Positions 1 through 9,700 of a DNA stretch of 64,000 nt are shown here, in pieces. The stretch comes from Bacteroidota bacterium (GTDB lineage Bacteria > Bacteroidota > Bacteroidia > Sphingobacteriales > Sphingobacteriaceae), in NCBI GenBank assembly GCA_018266915.1, contig JAFDZM010000068.1:62001-126000 (forward strand), in the 5' to 3' direction. The stretch's first letter is position 1. Every line of letters begins with the position of its first letter. The notes under the pieces were generated by a model, which saw only the letters and a list, made by a program, of their open reading frames with translations, searched no databases and was not told where the DNA came from. A program made the translations under genes and the position numbers.

Positions 1-1
1 G

Positions 2-430
2 CTTTATGATCAGGGCTTTGCTAAAACACCTGAGGAACGGGTAGGTATGTTGTTTTGGAGGATGCACCGGTGTGCCCGTATTATTTTCTCGCTCAACTAT
101 CATTTAGGTAACTGGACGCCGCAACAGTGTATCGACTTCCTGGTTGATAGGGTGGGGCACGAAAGGGCTAATGCTGAAGGAGAAGCAAGGCGGTCATTTG
201 AAGGCGGATACGGCCCTTTATACCAGGTGGCTTACCTTGTAGGCGGTTTACAGCTAATGAGCCTGAAAAAAGAGTTGGTTGATAGTGGTAAGATGACTTA
301 CAAACAATTTAACGACGCAGTTATAAAGGAGAACCTGATCCCGGTTGAAATGACAAGGGCAACATTAACTGGTGCCCCTTTAAGCAAAGATTTTACCACC
401 AGCTGGAAGTTCTACGATTTCAACAAATAA
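2..430 (+). CDS. DUF885 family protein, C-terminal part
   Basis: The gene runs in from the left edge, and about 142 C-terminal residues are visible. The segment GPLYQVAYLVGGLQLMSLKK, followed by a KMTYKQFNDAV-like stretch, is typical of the C-terminus of DUF885, a large family of predicted secreted metallopeptidase-like hydrolases common in Bacteroidota. An ATG at position 47 lies inside the domain and is not the real start. It ends 83 bp before the next gene on the same strand. The family is assigned from recalled sequence pattern; the substrate is unknown. Confidence 0.7.
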   Translation, partial: LYDQGFAKTPEERVGMLFWRMHRCARIIFSLNYHLGNWTPQQCIDFLVDRVGHERANAEGEARRSFEGGYGPLYQVAYLVGGLQLMSLKKELVDSGKMTYKQFNDAVIKENLIPVEMTRATLTGAPLSKDFTTSWKFYDFNK

Positions 431-513
431 TAGTAAATACATCCGGGGGTACACTGTAATAAGAATAATTGAACAAGTAGTTAGAATATTGATCAGAGCA
501 GAATTTTAATAAG

Positions 514-3282
514 ATGGTTAAACGTTTTGTGGGTTTTAATATCAGGGTGAATGTCTTTTATAGTTTGGTGTTGACATTCGTTTTATTTATTGCCGGACAG
601 GCTGTATTCGGACAGGAGGAATGGAAAAAAGTTGAAGCGAAGCCATCAACTCTTGGAATCGAAAAAGGATTGTTGATCTTTAATACCCCTGCCTTTAAAC
701 TGCAACTCGTAAAATCGTCGCAGACTATAGCCGCCCTGGAACCCAATGGCGAAAATGGCTTTGATTTTACTCCTGGTGATCGTCTTAAACTACGTAGCAG
801 AGACGGCATGTATCATTTGGGCGATTTGAATCTTAGGGTAAGAACTGCCGGTGATACAGCTTGGAGAAAGTATTCAACCGCCGAAAAAAGAGGTGATGTA
901 ACGGCAGTGGATAATAAACAAAACGGCGTGTTGGCTGCTGCCGACTTATCAGGCACCTTACCCGCTGATATTCCATTGAATATTCAGCGTTATTGGAAAG
1001 TTTCTGATGGTCAGTTAGTTTTGCTTTTTAAAGTTAAAAATATAAGTAGTCAGGCGGTTGAAATAGGTTCATTGGGTATCCCGATGATATTTAATAACCT
1101 GATGCATGAGAAAACATTGGAAGAGGCACACGCATCGAACGTATTTTATGACCCATACATAGGTAAAGATGCAGGCTATTTGCAAGTGACACGCCTAAGT
1201 GGTCATGGGCCGGTTTTATTGGTTGTCCCTTATAATAAAAACACGCCCTTCGAAGCATATAATCCATTACTTGATGACCCGACACCGCGCGGAATTACCT
1301 TTGAAGGCTTTTACGAATGGATGGCTTGTAGTAAGGCCTATGCTGAGAATGAATGGAAAAAAGCCGAACCCTGGAATATACCAACCTCATTCAATCTGCA
1401 ACCCGGCGAAACAAAAGAGTACGGTTTAAAATTTCTGTTAGCCGATTCGATAAAAGGGATCGAACCCAAGCTGATCGAAAATAAAAGACCGGTAGCTGTA
1501 GGAATCCCCGGATACGTATTGCCTCAGGATGTAAATGGTAAATTGTTCTTAAATTATACAGCTCAGGTTAAATCTATAAAAGTAGAGCCGGCAGGTGCAT
1601 TGGTATTAGAGGCAATACCACAAAAAGATAATTCGTTAAAAGCATATCAAATAAAAGGGGAAAAATGGGGCAGGGCAAGGTTAACAATTACGTATGCTGA
1701 CAGTCTTTGCCAAACTATCAATTACAAAGTTATTAAGCCTGAGGCCGAGGTTCTAAAAGATTACGGGAGCTTTCTTACGCAAAAGCAGTGGTATGAAAAC
1801 AAATCAGATCCATTTGGGCGGGACCAGTCTGTAATTACTTATGATTATGAAAAAAAACAACAGGTCACTCAGGATAGCCGCGCATGGATTGCCGGATTGA
1901 GCGATGAGGGAGGGGCTGGCAGCTGGCTTGGTGCTATGATGAAAGAGCTTGTTCAGCCGGATAAAGCGGAGATTGAAAAATTGCAGCGCTTTGTTAATCA
2001 TACCTTATGGGGCAATATTCAGCATAGCAGCGGTGAGCAAAAGTACGGGGTCAAGAAAAGTGTATTCTATTATCAGCCTGATCAAATGCCTGCAGGCACT
2101 TACAGTGATAGTATAAATTATAAAACATGGGCTGCATGGAGCCATAAGGATGCTGATGATGTGGGCCGTTCATATAATTATCCGCACGTTACAGCAGCGC
2201 ACTGGGTATTATATCGCCTCGCACGAAATCATGTGGGTTTGGTTACTGAACAGAATTGGCAATGGTATCTTGAAAATGCTTTTCAAACATCAATGGCTAT
2301 GGTTAACCAGGCACCATACTATGCACAGTACGGGCAAATGGAAGGCACTATTTTTTACTTAGTATTGATGGACCTGAAAGCAGAAGGCTGGAAAGATAAG
2401 GCCGATCAGCTTGAAGAGATAATGAAAGCACGTGCCGATCACTGGCATACATTAATGTATCCGTTTGGCAGTGAGATGCCCTGGGATTCCACAGGCCAGG
2501 AGGAAGTTTATTTGTGGTCTGATTATTTTGGCTACAGGGATAAGGCTGAGGTTACTATTAATGCTATACTTGGTTATATGCCAACCGTTCCGCATTGGGG
2601 TTATAATGGGTCGGCACGCAGATATTGGGATTTCTTATATGGCGGAAAATTGTCACGTATTGAACGTCAGTTGCATCATTATGGCTCAGGATTAAATGCT
2701 ATTCCTGTTTTAAGCGAATTTAGGACCAAACCCAATGATCTGTATTTGCTGCGCGTGGGGTATGGTGGACTAATGGGATCTATTTCGAATATTACTGAAG
2801 ATGGTTTCGGGCCCGCTGCATTTCACTCGTTTCCATCTACCCTAAAAATTGACGGATTATCCGGCGATTATGGGTCAAATTTTTTTGGATACGCTGTAAA
2901 TACTGCTACTTATATTACTCATGATAAAAAGATGGGATGGCTTGCTTTTGGCGGCAACCTGGCTGAAAATGGCAAATGGATCACTATTGAAATAACCACT
3001 GGTGCAAAATCGCGGGTTTATATAGCTCAGGCTGGGCTTTGGTTAACGCTTGATGCCGGAACATTCAATAAAGTATCATATAACCCAACTTCGGGTCAAG
3101 TATCCATTTTACTTGATCCGGCAGATGTCTATACACCAAAAGCTTATCTGCGCATTCAGCAGCCTGCACATCCCAAAGCAGCAGGTAAATACAAGTTGAC
3201 CGGAAAATTTGACCAGGAACGCGGCGCTTATGTTATTCCGTTAACCAAGGGGCTGCTCAAAATAGATATCCAAAATAAATAA
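514..3282 (+). CDS. Large secreted DUF5695-type protein
   Basis: This 922-residue protein has an N-terminal signal peptide (hydrophobic residues about 13-30, then AVFGQ), so it should be exported to the periplasm or beyond. The first 350 residues look beta-rich. The middle part is rich in Trp, Tyr and His (around residues 540-720) and resembles the helical alpha/alpha-barrel catalytic regions of glycan-active enzymes; that resemblance is inference. The overall pattern matches what I recall of DUF5695 proteins in Bacteroidota. It lies 300 bp before a SusC/SusD pair, which fits a role in glycan use. No catalytic residue can be named with confidence. Confidence 0.6.
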   Translation: MVKRFVGFNIRVNVFYSLVLTFVLFIAGQAVFGQEEWKKVEAKPSTLGIEKGLLIFNTPAFKLQLVKSSQTIAALEPNGENGFDFTPGDRLKLRSRDGMYHLGDLNLRVRTAGDTAWRKYSTAEKRGDVTAVDNKQNGVLAAADLSGTLPADIPLNIQRYWKVSDGQLVLLFKVKNISSQAVEIGSLGIPMIFNNLMHEKTLEEAHASNVFYDPYIGKDAGYLQVTRLSGHGPVLLVVPYNKNTPFEAYNPLLDDPTPRGITFEGFYEWMACSKAYAENEWKKAEPWNIPTSFNLQPGETKEYGLKFLLADSIKGIEPKLIENKRPVAVGIPGYVLPQDVNGKLFLNYTAQVKSIKVEPAGALVLEAIPQKDNSLKAYQIKGEKWGRARLTITYADSLCQTINYKVIKPEAEVLKDYGSFLTQKQWYENKSDPFGRDQSVITYDYEKKQQVTQDSRAWIAGLSDEGGAGSWLGAMMKELVQPDKAEIEKLQRFVNHTLWGNIQHSSGEQKYGVKKSVFYYQPDQMPAGTYSDSINYKTWAAWSHKDADDVGRSYNYPHVTAAHWVLYRLARNHVGLVTEQNWQWYLENAFQTSMAMVNQAPYYAQYGQMEGTIFYLVLMDLKAEGWKDKADQLEEIMKARADHWHTLMYPFGSEMPWDSTGQEEVYLWSDYFGYRDKAEVTINAILGYMPTVPHWGYNGSARRYWDFLYGGKLSRIERQLHHYGSGLNAIPVLSEFRTKPNDLYLLRVGYGGLMGSISNITEDGFGPAAFHSFPSTLKIDGLSGDYGSNFFGYAVNTATYITHDKKMGWLAFGGNLAENGKWITIEITTGAKSRVYIAQAGLWLTLDAGTFNKVSYNPTSGQVSILLDPADVYTPKAYLRIQQPAHPKAAGKYKLTGKFDQERGAYVIPLTKGLLKIDIQNK

Positions 3283-3394
3283 CCGGTATCAGCGTGCTTG
3301 TGTGTTTTCATTATTTAATGAAGACCAACGGTATATTGCCAGCCCTCTGTTTATTGTACTCTCCGGAATAGCTTAAGAGTTTTTTCTAAGGGAT

Positions 3395-3428
3395 AAGGAA
3401 GAGGCACGATGTATAGCGTCGCTTCCTT
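3395..3428 (+). terminator. Weak hairpin in the DUF5695-susC spacer
   Basis: AAGGAAG (3395-3401) pairs with CTTCCTT (3422-3428) around a 20-nt loop with partial inner pairing. It lies about 110 bp after the DUF5695 stop codon. The loop is large and the T-tract weak, so this is only a possible terminator. The rest of the 302-bp spacer (3283-3584) shows no gene; it should contain the susC promoter, but no convincing -33/-7 pair could be picked out. Confidence 0.3.
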
Positions 3429-3584
3429 TCTCAGATATTGACTTATGTACTAATTGTAACAATTATGTTAAAATACTGCAAGTGTTAGCAAGATTCCTGA
3501 AAAAAAAGGGGGTCGCTATCCAATAGTTTTACTATTCCATTACTTACTAATTGATAATTGAAAAGAAACTTAAAACTATTGACT

Positions 3585-6500
3585 ATGAAGCTAAGACTTG
3601 TACTTAAAATGCTGATTATATGCTGCTTGGGAGTTCTCGCGCTCCATTCGGCGGCATATGCCCAGGGAATATCCCTCAAGGGCCATGTGCTGGATTCACA
3701 TGGTGTACCTTTGCCCGGTGTAGTGGTAAAGATAAAAGGAACTACGCATGGCGTTGCAACAGATGCACATGGCGCCTTTGAGATCAGCTACAAAGCTCCG
3801 GCAACATTGGTAGTAACCGCCATAGGTTATATTACCCGTGAAGTTAACTTAACCAACAATGAAAGTATTGAAATCAACCTGGCTGAGGATAATCAACAGC
3901 TTGATGAAGTAGTTGTAACGGCATTGGGTGTAAGGCGCGAGAAGAAGATACTTACCTATAGCAGTCAGGAAATAAAGAGCAATGAATTGCTGCAAGCGAA
4001 AGACCCCAATCTGGTCAATGCTATAGATGGAAAGGTGTCTGGCGTTCAGGTTACTACATCTTCAGGAACACCGGGCAGCTCATCGCGTATCGTAATCCGA
4101 GGTGCATCTTCATTTTATGGGGACAATAGTCCGTTAATGATTTTGGATGGCGTGCCTATCGACAACAGTGAGACGGGTAACCTCAATTCAGGCCCCGGTA
4201 CTAACAGGCTGGCTGATATTGATCCTTCAATTATTGATAATATTAACGTATTAAAAGGTGCTGCCGCTACAGCATTGTACGGTTCGGCCGGTGCAAATGG
4301 CGTAATCATTATCACTACAAAAAACGGCGCTAATGGTCAGAAACCAACCATTAATTTTTCATCCGATTTTTCGTTCGAAAACCCGTGGCTTCCGCAAATA
4401 CAGGATAAATATGCGCAAGGTACACATGGCATTTTTTATGATGGAACAAACCAAAAAACAAGTACCTCATGGGGACCTTTGATGGACACCCTTAAGATTA
4501 ATGGCCAGCCCGCTAAAAAGTACAATCAGGCCGATTTGTTTTTTAAAACAGGCCATACTTATAATAATACCGTTAGCATAAATGGCGGTGGTCCGGTTTC
4601 AAATTATTTTGTATCCTATTCCAATTTCAACCAAACAGGCACAGTGCCCAAAACTTCCTTTTTAAGGAACACGGTTTTCACCAAATACAGTACGCAGGTG
4701 GTTAAAAACTTAACCGCCACTTTCCAGCTAAATTATTCAAACACGCAAAATATACGCATGCCGGAAGGCTATGCCCTGGAAAGCCCGGTATGGACCATTT
4801 TCACGGCCCCAATATCCTATAATCTGCTGCCTTATGAGAATGCAGACGGTACCCAACGCTTATACCGCTATTCCAGGAATAATCCATATTGGGTGTTAAA
4901 TAATATATCTAATACTGCTGCCATAAATCGTTTCCTGCCTACATTCACTGCCGATTATAAACCTTTGAGCTGGCTTTCAGTAACTGAAAGGTTTGGGGCA
5001 GATGTGTATACAGAACAGGATAACTATCATGAGTCGGCACAATCGGTATCTAATCCTAATGGCCGTATTGTAGTTAATAATGCCATCTTCAGACAATTTA
5101 ACAACGACCTGATCGTAAGTGCAAACCACGAGTTTGGCGATTTTAAGATCGACGGTATAATTGGTAGCAATATATATTCTTCTTATTCTGAAGACGCTTA
5201 TGCCAACGGTTTGGGATTAGCAGTTGCCAGTCTTAATAACATCAGTTCGGCCTCTAATATTAGCTTTTCGGAAGATCATTATCTTACCCGAAAAGTAGGC
5301 TTTTATGCTCAAACCAATATCGACTATAGAAGATTCCTCATCCTGTCATTAACAGGAAGATATGACGGCAGCTCGGTATTGTCAACTATGCATAACTTCT
5401 ATCCGTACGGTTCAGCAGCTACCAGTTTTATATTCTCCGAGTTCTTCTCTAAAGAACTGCAAGAGATAATGAACCTTGGTAAAATACGCGTATCTTATGC
5501 TACTACAGGTGACAGTAACGTAGGGCCATATTCTCTGAGCACCCCATATTATAGTCAAACTATCCGCAACATTACGTTCCCTTATCAGGGACAATCCGGA
5601 TTTTTACTTGGCTCAACACTGGGTAATCCTATATTAAAGAACGAAAGGGTAAATGAGTTTGAGATAGGACTTGAAACCGGATTTTTTAACAACAGGATAG
5701 GCCTTGAGGCATCTTATTTTGATAAAAAGACAGTAGACGGTATAATACCTGGTGTTAGTATAGCTCCTTCTACAGGATACAATGGAACGAACGTAAATAC
5801 AGGTGTAATGACGGATAAGGGATTTGAGGTATTATTAAATGTGGTGCCGGTAAAAACTAAAGATTTTAAATGGGATTTAACGCTCAACTACACACATATA
5901 CGCAACAAAGTACTTGCCATCTATCCAGGTTTACAGCAAATAGGAAATGGCTTTACTACAATAATAGTAGGGCAGCCCTATGGAACTATTTTTGGTACAA
6001 AATATGCCCGCAATGCACAGGGTAAATTGTTGATTGATGATACCGGCCTGCCATATGCCGACTCAGAGCAGGGCGTAATTGGCAATACCAATCCTGATTG
6101 GATGGGGGGACTGACCAACAATTTCAGATACAAACAATTTAACCTGAGCTTCTTTTTTGATGTGAAAAAAGGCGGCGATATACAGAACAACGTAGACGGC
6201 TACGGTTACTTTTATGGAACGCCTAAAGCAACCGAAAACAGAGGCCCGAGGGTGGTGCCTGGTATTGTTGCCTCTACAGGCCAGCCTAATACCATATCTG
6301 TTGACGGGCAATCTTATTTTCAACGCATAAGCGGTATTACTGAGTCGGTAATACAGGATGGCACCTATATTAAATTAAGAAACGTAAGCGTAGGTTATAC
6401 TTTTAACCCTACATGGTTAAAGGGGAGCCCTTTTAAAGCAGTGGCAGTGAGTGTTACAGGCCGTAACTTGTGGATATATGCACCGCACTTTACTGGCGGC

Positions 6501-6608
6501 GATCCGGAAGTAAGTTCATTTGGCGCATCTAATGGTGCACAAGGTATCTATTCTTTCTCGACACCTACATCAAGGTCAATCGATTTTAACTTAAAACTCA
6601 CGCTTTAA
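3585..6608 (+). CDS. SusC/RagA-family TonB-dependent outer membrane transporter
   Basis: This 1007-residue protein takes up oligosaccharides or peptides across the outer membrane using TonB energy. The ATG at 3585 is preferred over an upstream TTG at 3558 because it gives a clean signal peptide (MKLRLVLKMLIICC to AYAQG). A carboxypeptidase regulatory-like domain follows (about 20-105), then the SusC-family joint LDEVVVTALG, a plug domain containing IRGASSFYGDNSPLMILDG and KGAAATALYGSAGANGVI, and a long beta-barrel ending in an aromatic/Leu residue (NLKLTL). It is followed after 25 bp by its SusD partner. The substrate cannot be read from the sequence. Confidence 0.93.
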   Translation: MKLRLVLKMLIICCLGVLALHSAAYAQGISLKGHVLDSHGVPLPGVVVKIKGTTHGVATDAHGAFEISYKAPATLVVTAIGYITREVNLTNNESIEINLAEDNQQLDEVVVTALGVRREKKILTYSSQEIKSNELLQAKDPNLVNAIDGKVSGVQVTTSSGTPGSSSRIVIRGASSFYGDNSPLMILDGVPIDNSETGNLNSGPGTNRLADIDPSIIDNINVLKGAAATALYGSAGANGVIIITTKNGANGQKPTINFSSDFSFENPWLPQIQDKYAQGTHGIFYDGTNQKTSTSWGPLMDTLKINGQPAKKYNQADLFFKTGHTYNNTVSINGGGPVSNYFVSYSNFNQTGTVPKTSFLRNTVFTKYSTQVVKNLTATFQLNYSNTQNIRMPEGYALESPVWTIFTAPISYNLLPYENADGTQRLYRYSRNNPYWVLNNISNTAAINRFLPTFTADYKPLSWLSVTERFGADVYTEQDNYHESAQSVSNPNGRIVVNNAIFRQFNNDLIVSANHEFGDFKIDGIIGSNIYSSYSEDAYANGLGLAVASLNNISSASNISFSEDHYLTRKVGFYAQTNIDYRRFLILSLTGRYDGSSVLSTMHNFYPYGSAATSFIFSEFFSKELQEIMNLGKIRVSYATTGDSNVGPYSLSTPYYSQTIRNITFPYQGQSGFLLGSTLGNPILKNERVNEFEIGLETGFFNNRIGLEASYFDKKTVDGIIPGVSIAPSTGYNGTNVNTGVMTDKGFEVLLNVVPVKTKDFKWDLTLNYTHIRNKVLAIYPGLQQIGNGFTTIIVGQPYGTIFGTKYARNAQGKLLIDDTGLPYADSEQGVIGNTNPDWMGGLTNNFRYKQFNLSFFFDVKKGGDIQNNVDGYGYFYGTPKATENRGPRVVPGIVASTGQPNTISVDGQSYFQRISGITESVIQDGTYIKLRNVSVGYTFNPTWLKGSPFKAVAVSVTGRNLWIYAPHFTGGDPEVSSFGASNGAQGIYSFSTPTSRSIDFNLKLTL

Positions 6609-6633
6609 TCACCGTTTATCAAATAGCAAAGTC

Positions 6634-8019
6634 ATGAAAAAAATATTAATAGTCTTCTTGTCATGTATCCTGGTAGATATTTCGGGGTGCAAAAAATATA
6701 TCGATGTCAATCAGAATCCCAACCAGCCCATAACAGTAGGCGAAGCTCAAATACTTGCCCCTGTTGAAGTCGATATATCATCCAGCTTATTTGCAGGCAA
6801 TGTGGCCTCCATTGTACAGGAATATATGCAGGTTGCCGCATTGAACCAAGTAGCCCCCGATGCCGGCACCTACCTGATGTATAACACTGATATGGATGGT
6901 GACTGGACCAACCTGTATAGCACATGCTTAAACAACCTGGTAACACTAAACCAAATGGCCGAAGCTGATGGAAAAACAAACTATTCGGGCATCGCAAAAA
7001 TTTTAACCGCTTATTGTTTGGGCACAGGTACCGATCTTTGGGGCGATATTCCTTACTCACAGGCATTTAAAGGAATTGCTAACCTCACACCTAAGTATGA
7101 TGCGCAAAAAGACATCTATACGCAGATACAAAGTTTGCTCGACGCGGGAATTGCTGATATAGCCAAAGGGGGCACCATAGTACCAAGTGGAGACGATTAC
7201 ATTTATGCCGGTGATATGACCAAATGGACAAAACTGGCTTACACCCTGAAAGCCCGTTATTATATGCACCTAAGCAAAGCTCCGGGCAACACAGCGGCTG
7301 CGCAAGCGCAACTTGTACTAACTGCCCTTGAGAACGGCATGCAATCGAATGACGACGATTTCAAAATGGCTTATCCGGGTGCTGCGGGGCAGGAAAACCC
7401 ATGGCAGCAAAACTTTATATCAGCCAGTACCCTTGTGCTCGCCAATACTGTAGTTGACGGATTTAAGACGCGAAATGATCCCCGTTTATCGATCATGGTG
7501 GCGCCTGCAACAAATACTGGTTTATATACAGGGTTGCCTGAGGGCCTGACAAGTATCAATTCACTGGAAGATTACTCCCGTCCCGGCGATTTTTATGGTG
7601 CAGCCGGTGCAACCAATTATATTGTAAACTATTCAGAAGCATTGTTTTTGAAAGCTGAAGCTACACTGATAACCTCAGGCTATACAGCGGCCCAACCGAT
7701 CTATCAAGCAGCTGTTATGTCGCATATGAACAAACTTGGGGTAAGTGCGGGTAATGCAAGTACTTATCTTTCGTCAAGAACGCTAACGAGCGCTAATGCT
7801 GAACAACTGATCATTGAGGAGAAAAACATAGCCAACTTCCTTTCTCTTGAAAATTTCAATGATTACAGACGCACAGGGTTCCCGGTTTTACCAGTAGTTC
7901 CAAATGCTCTTTCTACCGTTCCGCGCAGGGTATTATATCCCGAGGTAGAGATTATCTCTAATCCACAGCCTCAACAATCAGCAAAACTGACTGACAGAGT
8001 TTGGTGGGACGCACAATAA
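6634..8019 (+). CDS. SusD-like_2 family outer-membrane lipoprotein
   Basis: This 461-residue protein is the surface substrate-binding partner of the SusC protein encoded 25 bp upstream. It has a lipoprotein signal ending in the lipobox DISGC (Cys19). The sequence DVNQNPNQP just after it is the hallmark opening of the SusD-like_2/SusD-RagB group. The rest is helical and TPR-like, with a typical C-terminal region rich in Asn, Pro and Arg. A strong hairpin terminator follows 70 bp downstream, so susC-susD form a two-gene unit. Confidence 0.92.
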   Translation: MKKILIVFLSCILVDISGCKKYIDVNQNPNQPITVGEAQILAPVEVDISSSLFAGNVASIVQEYMQVAALNQVAPDAGTYLMYNTDMDGDWTNLYSTCLNNLVTLNQMAEADGKTNYSGIAKILTAYCLGTGTDLWGDIPYSQAFKGIANLTPKYDAQKDIYTQIQSLLDAGIADIAKGGTIVPSGDDYIYAGDMTKWTKLAYTLKARYYMHLSKAPGNTAAAQAQLVLTALENGMQSNDDDFKMAYPGAAGQENPWQQNFISASTLVLANTVVDGFKTRNDPRLSIMVAPATNTGLYTGLPEGLTSINSLEDYSRPGDFYGAAGATNYIVNYSEALFLKAEATLITSGYTAAQPIYQAAVMSHMNKLGVSAGNASTYLSSRTLTSANAEQLIIEEKNIANFLSLENFNDYRRTGFPVLPVVPNALSTVPRRVLYPEVEIISNPQPQQSAKLTDRVWWDAQ

Positions 8020-8089
8020 ATTAGCCGGCACTATAAATAGTAAGGCAGTTTAATAGTTAATGTAAAAAAGCAAGGTGTCGGCTCAATCT

Positions 8090-8120
8090 AAGCCATGAGT
8101 TTATTAACTCGTGGCTTTTT
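8090..8120 (+). terminator. Intrinsic terminator after susD
   Basis: AAGCCATGAGTT pairs with AACTCGTGGCTT (one wobble) around a TATT loop, followed by a T-run. It closes the susC-susD operon just before the genomic island border. Confidence 0.85.
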
Positions 8121-8237
8121 GGGCAAATTTACTATGCATTGGGTACAAGGCGTATTTAAAAGATTGGGGAATCCCTTACATAAATCGTGGACTTAATCTT
8201 ATCTTTAAGATTAACAAGTAATTATAGGTGTTACAAA

Positions 8238-8268
8238 GAAAAAGGCCATCTTTCGATGACCTTTTTCT
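8238..8268. terminator. Copy of the tRNA-Glu terminator at the left island border
   Basis: AAAGGCCATC-TTTC-GATGACCTTT forms a 10-bp stem with one wobble, flanked by A and T runs, so it could work in both directions. The 27 nt at 8238-8264 are identical to 43036-43062, the hairpin just downstream of the real tRNA-Glu. Together with the adjacent tRNA fragment this marks the left attachment border. Confidence 0.7.
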
Positions 8269-8270
8269 TT

Positions 8271-8450
8271 GTAGCCCGTAGGGGAAACTTTTCGAACCCC
8301 TTTTTAGCAGATTTAAGACTGTTGGCTGCATCTTGAATGATGGTAAGAAATTCACAATCAATTAATTAAATATTTGAAGTTAGTCAAAACGCCCCAGCTT
8401 TAGTTAACATAATATTTTGTTTGAAGTAGTATTTGCTAAATCATCCTGAG
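8271..8450 (-). repeat. Island border repeat, copy 1 (tRNA-Glu 3' end plus about 150 bp)
   Basis: The first 16 nt (8271-8286) are identical to the 3' end of tRNA-Glu at 43071-43086, followed by a version of its T-arm with a 5-nt insertion (ggggaa-acttt-tcgaacccc). The full 180 bp aligns without gaps to 22531-22710; by hand count 158 of 180 positions match (about 88%). Homology stops sharply after TCATCCTGAG in both copies. It is read as an att-type scar shared by two related elements. Confidence 0.75.
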
Positions 8451-8465
8451 CTCGTGCGGAATTGT

Positions 8466-8675
8466 GCGCTAAAATACTTTTGCGTTCATCTATGTAGTCC
8501 CTGTGTTCTGACTGATATATACTCATTCCTACCTGCTTAAAAAGCGTCCCTGCCAAAGGTGTGAGCTAAAAATTCAACAGATCATTCTCAAAATATTCAT
8601 TAACCGTAGCTGCTTTAAAACAGTACTTAAACCCGTTCGTATAATGATAGTAATGGAAATACTTGCCGGTGTCAT
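8466..8675 (-). pseudogene. Relic of a large serine recombinase
   Basis: The reverse strand aligns over about 210 bp, with one single-base insertion near its 5' end, to 42452-42655 of the intact recombinase gene. This is the zinc-ribbon end and the start of the coiled-coil region (matching YYHCTSGCKCRF to DIDERKTILA). Landmark matches are TTAATGAATATTTTGAGAAT and GCTTTTTAAGC. A CAG codon of the intact gene is TAG here, and the N- and C-terminal parts are missing, so it is not functional. It reads leftwards toward border repeat copy 1. It shows that island A once had its own, related recombinase. Confidence 0.85.
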
Positions 8676-8686
8676 AAAGTATAATA

Positions 8687-9619
8687 CTAAAACGACCTTA
8701 CGACACCAACCTTGATTCTAAACCCTGCCTCGTTCTGGTCGCCGTTGAGGTGTTGAACTACCGGCAACGAAAAGCTAACCGGCACCGCCCATTTCTTGTA
8801 GAACATGTTTGCACCAAGATTGACAAAGCCGAGATAATAGCCTGAGTTGTCGTCCGGAATACCATCCTCGACTATTTTATCAAGTAATTCGCCGTAATAA
8901 CCGGCAAATACATTAAGGCCGAAGTTGTTTTTGGGGGCAAACTTTGGGTCTTTAGTACAGAAAGCAGTTTGTCCACCGGCCAGGCGATAGGATAAGCTAA
9001 GATTTTGGACGAAAACGCTGCTATAATAATTCCCCTCGAATCCTTTGGTTGTATATTTATAAAACAGGTTACCCTGGAGTGAAAACTTTCCCCAGCGATA
9101 AGCAGCCAGTACGCCGCCCTCGGGGTCATAAGAGCCCGAGCCAACAACGACCGTGGTGTTGTCGAAATTGGAACTTTTTTGTACCCCGGTGGGTAGTTCT
9201 ACACCGGCCTGCAATGCTACGCGAGTATTTCCGTGACTGAGTACCTCAAAAGTACCTAGTAACATTGCGTCACCTAATCCCCGGTCATTGCCGTAGTTGG
9301 TATGCAGAAAAGCATAAGGCAGCAGGGCTGAAAGTGTGATCCTTTTGCTCAGTCCATAACGTACGCCCAGCGAAGCAATCAGCATATTTTTCAGTGGTGC
9401 TTCCTCATCGCCCAGCGGCGCGATGCTGTTTCCGCTTTTTATTGTGCGGAAGTCAGCGTAAGTTTCTAATACAAATTGCTTTTGAGGCAGCGTAAAGATG
9501 CCATTATTAAAGTCGCCACTTGCCGAAGCGGCTCCGGCGCAGCACGCGCATTGGCTGTAGGCGATATGTGAGAATAGTATGATAAGGCCCATAGTCAGGC
9601 CAGTAAGTTTTATATTCAT
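8687..9619 (-). CDS. Outer-membrane beta-barrel protein with N-terminal CxCC motif
   Basis: This 310-residue protein has a signal peptide (to about residue 22, AYSQ) followed at once by Cys24-Ala-Cys26-Cys27, a possible metal-binding motif. The rest is beta-strand-rich, with repeated amphipathic strands and a terminal Phe (VGVVRSF), as in outer-membrane barrels of the porin-like/phenol-degradation type. It lies 81 bp downstream of a small Cys-motif gene on the same strand, probably in one operon. A role in metal (perhaps copper) handling for the copper-rich N2O reductase nearby is inference. Confidence 0.55.
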   Translation of the reverse strand: MNIKLTGLTMGLIILFSHIAYSQCACCAGAASASGDFNNGIFTLPQKQFVLETYADFRTIKSGNSIAPLGDEEAPLKNMLIASLGVRYGLSKRITLSALLPYAFLHTNYGNDRGLGDAMLLGTFEVLSHGNTRVALQAGVELPTGVQKSSNFDNTTVVVGSGSYDPEGGVLAAYRWGKFSLQGNLFYKYTTKGFEGNYYSSVFVQNLSLSYRLAGGQTAFCTKDPKFAPKNNFGLNVFAGYYGELLDKIVEDGIPDDNSGYYLGFVNLGANMFYKKWAVPVSFSLPVVQHLNGDQNEAGFRIKVGVVRSF

Positions 9620-9700
9620 GGGTTTTTTTATAAAATGAACAGGTTATCTGCATTACTTATGGTAATGCATTTTTGAAATAAATAGGTAAAAAAGGAGGGC

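Noticed and set aside
6707..7066. 119-codon minus-strand frame inside the susD-like gene
   Set aside because: Antisense shadow of a well-supported gene with no family features.
8176..8361. Minus-strand frame over border repeat 1, and its likeness to 22433-22621
   Set aside because: The shared residues simply translate the DNA repeat; flanks differ, and the frame crosses the terminator.
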